DNA of 41,884 nt from the NCBI GenBank assembly GCA_027023255.1, contig JALVVU010000096.1, forward strand, positions 1-41,884. The letters run 5' to 3'. Made by a program: the position numbers and the translations under genes. The stretch comes from Desulfurococcales archaeon (GTDB lineage: Archaea > Thermoproteota > Thermoprotei_A > Sulfolobales > NBVN01). The notes below the pieces were generated by a model. That model saw only the letters and a program-made list of their open reading frames with translations. It made no database searches and was not told the origin of the DNA. This document shows, piece after piece, positions 17,353 to 24,893 of this stretch (position 1 is the first letter of the stretch; every line of letters begins with the position of its first letter).

Positions 17353-17792
17353 TCCTCAATACCTCAAAGTGTCCTAGTTACAAGCTAGAACAACTCTTCC
17401 AGCACCTTAACTTATAACCATGAATATATGATGAACGATCATATCTGCGATAGCGGTGGCAATTACACTCATGCTGGCAATAATGTGTTGTAAACTATGT
17501 TTATGTTTACGTCTACCGAGGTAACCCGCGAAGGACAAGGCACTAACATATCACATTAATTACTACAAGCCCCTGCAAGCCATCCCCTGCGATGAGTTTT
17601 AGCTTAGGCACAGCACCGCACCTTAGCTTCAAGTCTCATCTAAGGCGATAACAAACAGGGGTGATCTGATACCTGGCGCGACCTCGCCTACCGTGGATCC
17701 CGTAACGCGTCCAGTGAATGTTCGTCCTGACGTATGCGAAGCGGCAATAAATATTTCATATCTGGACGGTAATACTCACCTTAGGTGCGGTC
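17353..17792. other. Long intergenic region with inverted repeats
   Basis: These 440 bases hold no open frame that I can support. Two inverted repeats stand out: ATATGAT-gaacg-ATCATAT (17426-17444) and GTAAAC-nine bases-GTTTAC (17490-17510). A GCGATGAG at 17589-17596 resembles box C of a C/D-box RNA, but no correctly spaced box D was found. The last 50 bases hold the promoter of the HD gene. A non-coding RNA, or the remains of a decayed gene, are both possible. Confidence 0.45.
17746..17787 (+). promoter_or_regulatory. Promoter and ribosome binding site of the HD phosphohydrolase gene
   Basis: TATA-like AATAAATATTTC (17746-17757) lies about 41 bases before the ATG at 17793, and GGTG (17784-17787) lies five bases before it. 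Confidence 0.55.
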
Positions 17793-19130
17793 ATGAAGGG
17801 TAAGGAGCAAACGTTAATTAAGGATCCCCTCCACGGCTACATTAAGCTGCACCCACATGAGAAATGCATTGTTGACTCACCACCCTTCCAGAGGTTAAGG
17901 AGGATAAAGCAACTATCAGCATCACACCTGGTCTACCCTGGCGCTGTCCACACCAGGTTTGCTCACAGCCTAGGCGTGATGTACGTTGCTGGCGTCTTTG
18001 CTGAGAACATGTACTCGAAGCTAGGCATAGGGGCTGACGAGGTTAGGAGGCTTAAGCTCATAGCCAGACTACTCGGCCTGCTTCACGACATAGGTCACGG
18101 GCCGTACTCCCACACATTCGAGGATCACGTACTTATGAATTACGGCACGAATCACGAAGTGATTGGAGGGAGGATCGTTAAGGAAGTACCTGAACTGGCT
18201 GAATGCTTCGACACAATGATCGAGGGCGAGATAGGGATCTCAGCAGAGACCATGGGGAAGATGATTGAAGCACCCACCCTTGAAGTATGGCCGCTAACCT
18301 CAGACATAGCCTCCGGCGTCACGGAGAGGTCCCTATACTACATAATTAGGGGCGCGTATGCGTCCGACATAATCGACTACCTTCTAAGGGACTCGATGTT
18401 CACGGGCGCGAACTACGGTATAGGGCTTGATTGGAGAAGGCTCGCATATCACTCATCACTCATAGGCGACAGGGTGGTGCTGGATTACAAGGCCAAGGAC
18501 GTACTCGATCACCTCCTCATAGCGAGGATATTCATGTTCAAGACTGTATATTTCCACAAAACCTCTAGAGCTTTCGACAGGATAACGGGTGAGCTACTGG
18601 TTAAGGCCGACCCAATACTGAACTTCAAGGAAGCTGTTGAGGATGTGAATAAGTACATAGAGCTCGACGATGAGTATGTCCTGTCCCACCCTGAGGTCAG
18701 GAAGCTTGAGGAAGCTAAATACCTCCTCAACAGGATAGTACCTTATAAAGCAGTATACGAGGCCGTACTCCCGCTAGAGTCAAACCTAAAGCCATTCCTC
18801 ACCCTCAGCAAGAGGGTTCTAGAGGAGGACTTAGAGAGACGATTGAGGTCAATAGCGCCTGACATACCTGAGGACGTTAGGGCGGTCTTCGTAGACACAC
18901 CAAAACTACCTACTAACCCAATGTTCGAGGAAAGCGTCGTAGCTATCCAGGGACCCCACGGTGAGGTGCAGGAAATACCTGTAGGCTCAACCCTCACCGG
19001 ACTAATGCCTAAGGAAATAGCGTTCATCAGGATCTACATAAGAGATAAGTACTCCAAATACGCTGAAGCACTCAGGCAAATGGCTCGCGCCCTAATGGAA
19101 GGCAGCGGTGAGCTAAGGAGCTTCTACTAA
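17793..19130 (+). CDS. HD domain phosphohydrolase (dNTPase/SAMHD1-like)
   Basis: This 445-residue protein matches the HD family that includes SAMHD1 and the dGTPases, which cleave deoxynucleoside triphosphates to the nucleoside and triphosphate. The opening KDPLHGYIKLHP (10-21) and FQRLRRIKQL (32-41) are diagnostic. Metal ligands are H58 in HTRFAHSLG, H98-D99 in GLLHDIGHG and D192 in ASDIIDYLLRD. The C-terminal half (about 250-445) has no catalytic motif and may regulate or oligomerise. It is monocistronic, with its own promoter. The exact nucleotide preference cannot be read from sequence. Confidence 0.87.
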   Translation: MKGKEQTLIKDPLHGYIKLHPHEKCIVDSPPFQRLRRIKQLSASHLVYPGAVHTRFAHSLGVMYVAGVFAENMYSKLGIGADEVRRLKLIARLLGLLHDIGHGPYSHTFEDHVLMNYGTNHEVIGGRIVKEVPELAECFDTMIEGEIGISAETMGKMIEAPTLEVWPLTSDIASGVTERSLYYIIRGAYASDIIDYLLRDSMFTGANYGIGLDWRRLAYHSSLIGDRVVLDYKAKDVLDHLLIARIFMFKTVYFHKTSRAFDRITGELLVKADPILNFKEAVEDVNKYIELDDEYVLSHPEVRKLEEAKYLLNRIVPYKAVYEAVLPLESNLKPFLTLSKRVLEEDLERRLRSIAPDIPEDVRAVFVDTPKLPTNPMFEESVVAIQGPHGEVQEIPVGSTLTGLMPKEIAFIRIYIRDKYSKYAEALRQMARALMEGSGELRSFY

Positions 19131-19173
19131 ATACGCTCACCTAAACTTGAAGCATTTTTGCCCTTTAAGCGCA

Positions 19174-20181
19174 TCACTCCTCGAGCGTACGGGTCGTCAC
19201 GCCAGGCGCACCAAGAGTTGTTCTTAAAGCCATCGATGAGTGTAGCTTAACAGCTAGCTCGACCCTCTCAGCACCATCCTTACTTGCCAAGGCTATCACG
19301 GCTCCCCCACCGCCAGCACCTGTGAGCTTAGCGCCTAACGCCCCCGCGGCTCTAGCCGCATAAACTATTTGACTTAACTTCATGGTGGAAACATTTAACG
19401 CCTCAAGTAAGCCGTGATTCATGTTCATTAGCGTGCCCACCCTAACCACATCACCTTGTAGGAGGGCTCTCTCTGCTTCATTGGTCAGCCTACCTATAGC
19501 CTTCATTATTAACTCAATGAGTTCCCTGTACTTCTCCTTGAGGTTCTTAACGGCCTTAACCATCTCGGCAGTGGTGTGCTGCCTCTCCACATAACCTATT
19601 ATTAAGGGCTCCTCAATACTGACGTCAAGCTCCCTCCTAACGAACTCCTTACCCTCCTTCCATATCTTAATAGTTCCGCCGAAGGACGCTATGGTTGTGT
19701 CCATCGGTGACGCTATGCCTTGAACAGCCTTCTCCACCTCCCACCCAAGCTTAGCTATCTCATCCCTCCTCAACTCGTACCCAAGGACCTTCGAGTAAGC
19801 GGCTATCGTGGCTACCGATACTGCGGCCGAGGTACCTAGTCCGGCACCTACGGGCATCTCGGAACGCACCGTTAGGTTCACTCCTCCGCGGGCTCCTAGG
19901 TAGTCTGACGTTATCTCAATAGCCTTTCTCAGGTAGGCAACCGCTGAGAGTGTTTTACCGTAGTCTGTCCCTATTATTACGTCATTACCACGGTACGTTA
20001 CGACGACGCCCGGTACCCTAAGGTCTAAGGCGGCTATGACTACCGCATCATCACTCCTGGACTCAGCCGTTACCCACACCCTGCGTCCTATAGCAGTAAC
20101 TATCGCCGGGTAACCGTAAACTACCGCGTGTTCCCCGAACAATGTGACTTTGCCAGGGGCTGACGCCATCACCTTAACCAA
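19174..20181 (-). CDS. mvk: Mevalonate kinase
   Basis: The product phosphorylates mevalonate to mevalonate 5-phosphate in archaeal isoprenoid lipid synthesis. The 335-residue GHMP kinase shows the substrate motif APGKVTLFGEHAVVYG near the N-terminus (8-23), the ATP-binding motif PVGAGLGTSAA (110-120), the catalytic aspartate D161 in SPMDTT, and motif 3 GAKLTGAGGGG (283-293). The GEHAVVYG wording identifies mevalonate kinase among GHMP kinases. The TTG at 20181 fits the TATA-like box at 20215-20224 better than the ATG at 20169, though that ATG would also give a normal N-terminus. No other mevalonate pathway genes are adjacent. Confidence 0.93.
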   Translation of the reverse strand: MVKVMASAPGKVTLFGEHAVVYGYPAIVTAIGRRVWVTAESRSDDAVVIAALDLRVPGVVVTYRGNDVIIGTDYGKTLSAVAYLRKAIEITSDYLGARGGVNLTVRSEMPVGAGLGTSAAVSVATIAAYSKVLGYELRRDEIAKLGWEVEKAVQGIASPMDTTIASFGGTIKIWKEGKEFVRRELDVSIEEPLIIGYVERQHTTAEMVKAVKNLKEKYRELIELIMKAIGRLTNEAERALLQGDVVRVGTLMNMNHGLLEALNVSTMKLSQIVYAARAAGALGAKLTGAGGGGAVIALASKDGAERVELAVKLHSSMALRTTLGAPGVTTRTLEE

Positions 20182-20260
20182 GGCGGTGAACCACGATAGA
20201 ATGTAATAGAGTGAGATTTATGTTATTCCCTATCTCAACCGGAGGTACTGCTAAAAGTCC

Positions 20261-21370
20261 TCACGGGTATTTGACCTCCATACCCCAAGCACCTATCTTG
20301 GCCTTGACTATGAGGTCATCCTTCCACTCACTCTTGAGCCTTTCGTAAATTTCCTTAGCCACATCATGTATGTTAGCGGTGGAGTATATTCCGTGACGCT
20401 TCAGTGTTAGTGAAATCTCAAGTTTCCCTCTATTCCTAACTTTGTACTTGAGTTTGTCCACGTAGAGGCTGTATTTCCAGAGCACCTCTGGTATGGCGCC
20501 CAGTAGCTTCCAGATTCGCACGTCCTTGCTTAGGTCGTAGGTTTCCGAGTGAGTTTTCTTGTGGTGGACCGTGACCCTGACCTTACCGGTGGCTTTGTCC
20601 TCCCCTAACGCCTCTATGTAGTGCCTTATCGCTGCAAGAACTATGTTCTCGGGCGGCGGTATCTCGCTATCCTCATCGCATATTATGTCAAGCACCACGT
20701 ACTTCTTGCTCTCAACGAGGGCAGTATTCGTTATCGGTACGCCAACTTCCTGTAGCTTTCTCGCAACGTAAGCCTTAACCCTCCCTACCGCCTTAGCTTC
20801 AGGTACTTTCTCCTTCTGTTCAATACTCTCTTCCTTTTCCTTAACCTCCTCAATCTTCTCGGGCTTCGCTACCGTCGCCTCAGCTTTGACCAGTTGCCTT
20901 TCCTTCTTTTGCCTGACTTTCTGTAGCGGTTGTGCTGGGGCTTTACCCTTGAGTATAGCCTCCCTTAGGTCTGGGTCAAGTAGTGAGGGATCGAAACTAT
21001 ATTCTATGATCCTAACACTTCCTATGCCAGCATCAGGGAGCTTACTTAATACCCTTAGTGCTGCTTCCCCATAAAACTTCTCGTCACCTATCCTTGTAAT
21101 GCAGGCTATGATATTCCCGTCATAGAGAAATAACTTGGCCTCACCTACTTCCCTTCCCTCGGGACTCGCTAGCCTGAGGTGAGCGTAGCATAGTCCGTCC
21201 TTACAGTTTTTCCTTATAGCGTTGAGCAGTTCCTCGTTAGGTTTTAGCGTCTTAGACGTAACCACGGTTCCATTCAGGAGTATTCTACTTATCAGTATGA
21301 CGTCGTCCAGCCTGCGACTTAGGTTGTTAGTTACACTGTCACTTCCTGAAGGCAGATCACCCGAGTTCAT
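20261..21370 (-). CDS. Uncharacterised two-domain protein with charged linker
   Basis: I do not recognise this gene with confidence; its layout recalls archaeal DUF2226 proteins. From the ATG at 21370 it has 369 residues. An N-terminal alpha/beta domain (about 15-130) includes LFLYDGNIIACITRIGDEKFYGEAAL in two halves, resembling an effector-type DUF4388-like fold. A lysine and glutamate-rich linker (about 145-195) follows. The C-terminal domain (about 200-369) contains GKVRVTVHHKK and ends in WGMEVKYP. It has no membrane segment. A GTG at 21385 is possible, but it would overlap the GGAGGTG ribosome binding site (21383-21389), so the ATG was chosen. A TATA-like box lies at 21411-21423. Confidence 0.6.
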   Translation of the reverse strand: MNSGDLPSGSDSVTNNLSRRLDDVILISRILLNGTVVTSKTLKPNEELLNAIRKNCKDGLCYAHLRLASPEGREVGEAKLFLYDGNIIACITRIGDEKFYGEAALRVLSKLPDAGIGSVRIIEYSFDPSLLDPDLREAILKGKAPAQPLQKVRQKKERQLVKAEATVAKPEKIEEVKEKEESIEQKEKVPEAKAVGRVKAYVARKLQEVGVPITNTALVESKKYVVLDIICDEDSEIPPPENIVLAAIRHYIEALGEDKATGKVRVTVHHKKTHSETYDLSKDVRIWKLLGAIPEVLWKYSLYVDKLKYKVRNRGKLEISLTLKRHGIYSTANIHDVAKEIYERLKSEWKDDLIVKAKIGAWGMEVKYP

Positions 21371-21410
21371 TGTTAAGAAAAGCACCTCCGAAGTAAAGAG
21401 GGATAATGCA

Positions 21411-21423
21411 TGAAAATAAATTT
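21411..21423 (-). promoter_or_regulatory. TATA-like box of the charged-linker protein gene
   Basis: Minus-strand AAATTTATTTTCA lies 41-53 bases before the ATG at 21370 and predicts transcription start near 21390, at the edge of the GGAGGTG motif (21383-21389). Confidence 0.4.
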
Positions 21424-21499
21424 TTCTTAATAAATGAATTTAGACATTACAAAATATGTCGTGCCTAATACCGAGGTTCTTACCAATATTTTAGTATTA

Positions 21500-22375
21500 T
21501 TATTCAACCCTCTTAGTCAAGGTTTTAGCGACGGAGGACGCGTTAGCCCACTGGAGTAGGAGCCTTCCCGCCGTTATGACGAATATCAAGCCTGACGCGG
21601 TCATTACGAGTGACGTGGCCGGGTGTGAAGTCAGTATCATTACCTCCTTCAGCGCATCATAACCTCCCTGAATGAGGAAGAAGACGGCTATCGTGCGTGA
21701 GAACGGAGCCTTCAGCACCTTACCAAGGAGTATGTACGCTACAGCCGCCGCGGTAGCTTTGGAGAGCTCCAGAATCGCGGCGGAGACGTACGCCGTCCTC
21801 ACAACGGGTAGTGACCTTACTGCCTCAGCCACCTCCTTAAGGGTTACCACCACGTCGTTATTTGATGCCAGTACGTGTATGTTTGATGTTGCCGTTAAGG
21901 CTGCTTGGTACGCGGTATTGAGCGATGACCTAGCCCAGATAGATAGTGCTGCGTAGGCGATGGCAGCCACTACGCTCGTCACTAATATTGCTTCGGGGGC
22001 TCTACGAAGTCCGTGTCCTCGAGTCTTCTCTGCCACCTTACTGAATATGCGTATGCCTAGGTAGAGGGCTAGGCCCGTGACTCCTGACGTGATGGCGCTG
22101 ATTAAGTACGTGTCAGCTATGTTAAAGCCGACTAGGTAGTCCACACCCCACTTCGCGAGGCTTGCGACGCTAGCGGTGACGTTGCCCGTGCTAGTAACGT
22201 TTGAAGCCTCACGTGACAGTAACTCGGCAACGTCCTGAGGTAGGGGCGGCGCGGCGACGGCAGTGTACATTAACGCTAGTATCCCTAGAACAACGTAGGT
22301 GGCGACGTAAACCTTAATCATCCTTGCCCCAACCTTAACGGCGTGCGCTAAATCATTATTACCTGCACCAGCCAA
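21500..22375 (-). CDS. Uncharacterised multi-pass membrane protein
   Basis: This 291-residue protein of unknown function has about six hydrophobic helices: roughly 20-42, 85-110, 128-150, 195-220, 225-245 and 250-275. A soluble loop rich in serine, asparagine and threonine (about 42-80) lies between the first two. It has no recognised family motif. The N-terminus suggests a short cytoplasmic tail (AGAGNNDLAHAVKVGARMIK). The start is TTG at 22375 with GAGG five bases upstream, supported by a TATA-like box at about 22411-22424. It stands alone between the charged-linker gene and nadE. Confidence 0.6.
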   Translation of the reverse strand: MAGAGNNDLAHAVKVGARMIKVYVATYVVLGILALMYTAVAAPPLPQDVAELLSREASNVTSTGNVTASVASLAKWGVDYLVGFNIADTYLISAITSGVTGLALYLGIRIFSKVAEKTRGHGLRRAPEAILVTSVVAAIAYAALSIWARSSLNTAYQAALTATSNIHVLASNNDVVVTLKEVAEAVRSLPVVRTAYVSAAILELSKATAAAVAYILLGKVLKAPFSRTIAVFFLIQGGYDALKEVMILTSHPATSLVMTASGLIFVITAGRLLLQWANASSVAKTLTKRVE

Positions 22376-22382
22376 TGCCTCA

Positions 22383-22400
22383 AGCCCTAGTGAAAGGGCT
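22383..22400. repeat. Inverted repeat at the predicted transcription start of the membrane protein gene
   Basis: AGCCCT-agtgaa-AGGGCT is a perfect six-base inverted repeat. It is centred about 27 bases downstream of the TATA-like box for the gene at 21500-22375. That position suits a repressor operator or a leader hairpin. This role is inference. Confidence 0.4.
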
Positions 22401-22534
22401 ATTAGCAGTAATTAGGTTTAAGGTCAAGCAGGGACGCACTTGAAAGTATCTTTAATTATGACCAATAACCATATAATTCACTATTACTGTGAAGACATGT
22501 ATGAAGTAAATTAGAAATCGCCGCAGTTGCGGGG

Positions 22535-23350
22535 ATGATGAACGTGCTCCCACCACACCTAAGGTTCGATTTCCGACGGGCGGAGGAAGTGATTAAGGAG
22601 TTTATTAGGAAGACCATGGAGGCTTCAGGCGCGTCGGGGGTCGTTATAGGGTTGTCCGGCGGTAGTGACTCCTCCGTGACAGCAGCCTTAGCCGTTCGGG
22701 CACTCGGGGCGGATAGGGTCAAGGCGCTCAGACTCCCGGACAGGGAGTCAAGTAAGGAATCCTTAGAAATTGCTGGTAAGGTCGCTGATGCTCTAGGGTT
22801 GGAGGTCGTTACGATAGACATAACGCCTATGGTTGAGTCGTTCCTTAAAGCACTAGGCCTGACATACGAGACGGCGCCTAAGATCGTGAAGGGTAACATA
22901 AAGGTGAGGTCTAGGATGGTGACGCTGTACGCGTTCGCTAACAAGGAGGGGAGGTTAGTGCTTGGCACCAGCGACAGGTCGGAGTGGTTAATAGGGTACT
23001 TCACTAAGTGGGGCGACGGTTGCGCCGATCTCTATCCAATCATAGGCCTGTATAAGACTCAGGTAATGGAGTTCGGTAAGTGGTTAGGCCTCCCTGAGGA
23101 GGCGGTGACGAGGCCGCCAACACCTGACCTATGGCCGGGCCACACGGCCTACGAGGAGTTAGGGGTGACCTACGACCTAATCGATGAGGTGCTCTACAGG
23201 GTGTTCGATGAGGGTATCCCGCCCGAGAAGGTCCCGGAGGTTGCGGGCGTTCCGGAGGAAGTAGTTAAGCGTGTTATGGAGCTGCATAAGGCAAGTGAAC
23301 ATAAGAGAACACCGCTTAAGATGCCCTTCAAGTCATTTAAGGAGCTCTAA
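22535..23350 (+). CDS. nadE: NH3-dependent NAD(+) synthetase
   Basis: The product converts deamido-NAD to NAD with ATP and ammonia, the last step of NAD synthesis. The 271-residue protein is a single synthetase domain without the glutaminase domain, so ammonia is the expected nitrogen donor. The PP-loop SGGSDSS lies at 41-47. The motif with GTSDRSEWLIGYFTKWGD and the P2-type segment ending with KMPFKSFKEL are typical. Two adjacent ATGs (22535, 22538) are possible starts. A small palindrome, CCGC-agtt-GCGG (22521-22532), overlaps the GCGGGG ribosome binding region and could affect translation. Confidence 0.95.
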   Translation: MMNVLPPHLRFDFRRAEEVIKEFIRKTMEASGASGVVIGLSGGSDSSVTAALAVRALGADRVKALRLPDRESSKESLEIAGKVADALGLEVVTIDITPMVESFLKALGLTYETAPKIVKGNIKVRSRMVTLYAFANKEGRLVLGTSDRSEWLIGYFTKWGDGCADLYPIIGLYKTQVMEFGKWLGLPEEAVTRPPTPDLWPGHTAYEELGVTYDLIDEVLYRVFDEGIPPEKVPEVAGVPEEVVKRVMELHKASEHKRTPLKMPFKSFKEL

Positions 23351-23353
23351 AAT

Positions 23354-23372
23354 CCCTAGGTTTTTGTTAGGG
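23354..23372 (+). terminator. Possible nadE terminator
   Basis: CCCTA and TAGGG enclose a T-rich loop (GGTTTTTGT) four bases after the nadE stop codon. Archaeal termination relies mainly on the T tract, so this is a reasonable but weak candidate. Confidence 0.35.
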
Positions 23373-23415
23373 GACTTTAATTCTAAGGGGATTAACTTCA
23401 TCTGTCTTACGTTCC

Positions 23416-23565
23416 TCACTCCTCGGGCTCACATGCGCAGTCACAGCTAACCTCGCAGTCGCTGAAGCCCTCCTCAACACACATTATGGCACTATCCTCT
23501 GCCTTCCCCTCATCCTCCGCCTCAACAATTACTTCACATTCACACGTGCATACGTACTTAGCCAT
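23416..23565 (-). CDS. Small cysteine-rich acidic protein with two CxCxC motifs
   Basis: This 49-residue gene has eight cysteines, at 6, 8, 10, 29, 37, 41, 43 and 45. Six of them form two CxCxC motifs (CTCEC near the start, CDCAC near the end) around an acidic middle. I found it by translating the gap on the minus strand. Support for a real gene is good: an ATG at 23565, a GGGTGGGC ribosome binding site (23570-23577) four bases upstream, and a TATA-like box (23602-23610) 41 bases upstream. The cysteine spacing suggests zinc, copper or iron-sulfur binding in a metallothionein-like way; no family is recognised with confidence. It is divergent from, and nearly abuts, a radical SAM gene, so a role as its substrate is conceivable but unproven. 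Confidence 0.7.
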   Translation of the reverse strand: MAKYVCTCECEVIVEAEDEGKAEDSAIMCVEEGFSDCEVSCDCACEPEE

Positions 23566-23569
23566 TGAA

Positions 23570-23610
23570 GCCCACCCAACTCATTAATTCCTCAAGCGAG
23601 CGTTTAAAAC
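23570..23610 (-). promoter_or_regulatory. Promoter and ribosome binding site of the cysteine-rich small protein
   Basis: GTTTTAAAC on the minus strand (23602-23610) is a nearly palindromic TATA-like box, and GGGTGGGC (23570-23577) is the ribosome binding site. The box could also act on the plus strand, but it is only about 15 bases from the radical SAM start at 23622. Confidence 0.5.
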
Positions 23611-23621
23611 TAGCAACGCTT

Positions 23622-24833
23622 ATGCGCCCCAATACGCTGAAGGTACGTGAGGTGCGGACAATACTAGGAGGAGACCCCGTGAGGTATGCCGAACTAATCA
23701 GGCCGGACTCCGTTAGGATTTGGGGAGATAAGGGCGTCAGGGAGAGGCTGAGCTGGTACTACAGGGTAATGAGGAACTCGGCTCCAGCGAAGTTCATTAT
23801 AGCGAAGCGTATCCCGACAGACATCGACCCGACCGACAGGGAATTAGGGTTGGATGAGCTGCTGAGAGTGCATTCAAGGCTTAAGGAGGAGTTCAACAGG
23901 GTTTGGAGGGACGTGTGTGAATCACCGAAGCCATGGAAGGAGATCCCGAGCGTTAAGCCGAAACACACATTCCTAGACGTTAAGGCGGTGATAGCATACC
24001 GATTAGCGAGCCCGTGCCGGCTCTGTGAAAGGAGGTGCGGCGTTAAGAGGGACTCTGGGGAGGTAGGTGTGTGTAGGGTTAGGGGGCTTAAGGCATGTGT
24101 TGATACGTACTTCCACCACGTTGGTGAGGAGGCACCGCTAGTGCCGTCCGGAACGATATTCTATGCCGGATGTAACTTCAGATGTGTTTACTGCCAGAAC
24201 TGGAGCATAAGCCAGCCAGCAACCCCCGTGGGTGAGGAGGGATGCTTAGATGCCAAGGAATTAGCCACTATCCAAGAATGGTTAAGGGTGAGCGGCGCTA
24301 GGAACGTAAACCATGTGGGCGGTGACCCCACACCTAACCTGCCGGTGATAGTTGACAGCTTAAGGTACTTGGAGGTGAACGTACCTCAACTCTGGAACAG
24401 TAACATGTACTTGAGCGAGCTAAGCATGGAGGTCTTAGAGGACCTCATCGACATATGGTTGCCTGACGTCAAGTACGGAAATGATGAATGCGCGGTTAAG
24501 TATTCGGGTGTGCCGAACTACGTCGAGGTGATCAAGCGTAATGTAGCGAGAGCGGCCAAGCACGGAGACATGATTGTCAGGCACTTAGTCCTGCCGAACC
24601 ATGTGCGGTGCTGTACCGAACCCGTAATTAAGTGGCTCGCTAAGGCCGCCCCAAGCGCGGTACTGAACATCATGGATCAATATCACCCGGACTACTTAGT
24701 TAGGTCTCACCCGGAGAAGTGGGGGGAGCTGGCACGCCATGTTAGTGGGGATGAGATGAGTGAGGCGTTCAGAATAGCTAGGGAATGCGGTTACAGAGGA
24801 CCCGTTGAGGACCTATGGTATATCCCGCCTTAG
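23622..24833 (+). CDS. Radical SAM protein, COG1313/PflX-like
   Basis: This is a radical SAM enzyme of the uncharacterised COG1313 (PflX-like) group. From the ATG at 23622 it has 403 residues. The SAM-binding [4Fe-4S] motif CNFRCVYC supplies C184, C188 and C191. An upstream cluster CRLCERRC (132-139), with C151 beyond, may bind a second cluster or zinc, as in other family members. GGDPTPN is a conserved SAM-contact motif. The first 125 residues form an extension with a YYRVMRNSAPAKF segment. An in-frame TTG at 23565 would overlap the divergent small gene, so I prefer the internal ATG. The substrate is unknown; glycyl-radical activation is unlikely, as no partner is present. Confidence 0.83.
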   Translation: MRPNTLKVREVRTILGGDPVRYAELIRPDSVRIWGDKGVRERLSWYYRVMRNSAPAKFIIAKRIPTDIDPTDRELGLDELLRVHSRLKEEFNRVWRDVCESPKPWKEIPSVKPKHTFLDVKAVIAYRLASPCRLCERRCGVKRDSGEVGVCRVRGLKACVDTYFHHVGEEAPLVPSGTIFYAGCNFRCVYCQNWSISQPATPVGEEGCLDAKELATIQEWLRVSGARNVNHVGGDPTPNLPVIVDSLRYLEVNVPQLWNSNMYLSELSMEVLEDLIDIWLPDVKYGNDECAVKYSGVPNYVEVIKRNVARAAKHGDMIVRHLVLPNHVRCCTEPVIKWLAKAAPSAVLNIMDQYHPDYLVRSHPEKWGELARHVSGDEMSEAFRIARECGYRGPVEDLWYIPP

Positions 24834-24893
24834 CAGTAAGCACTAATGCTTAAAGGGAGTTCCTAACACTTAGTAATTATTGACGGGTTCCCG

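Noticed and set aside
17589-17680. Possible C/D-box small RNA (GCGATGAG and CTGA strings)
   Set aside because: Box distances are too long and no matching C'/D' pair with proper spacing was found.
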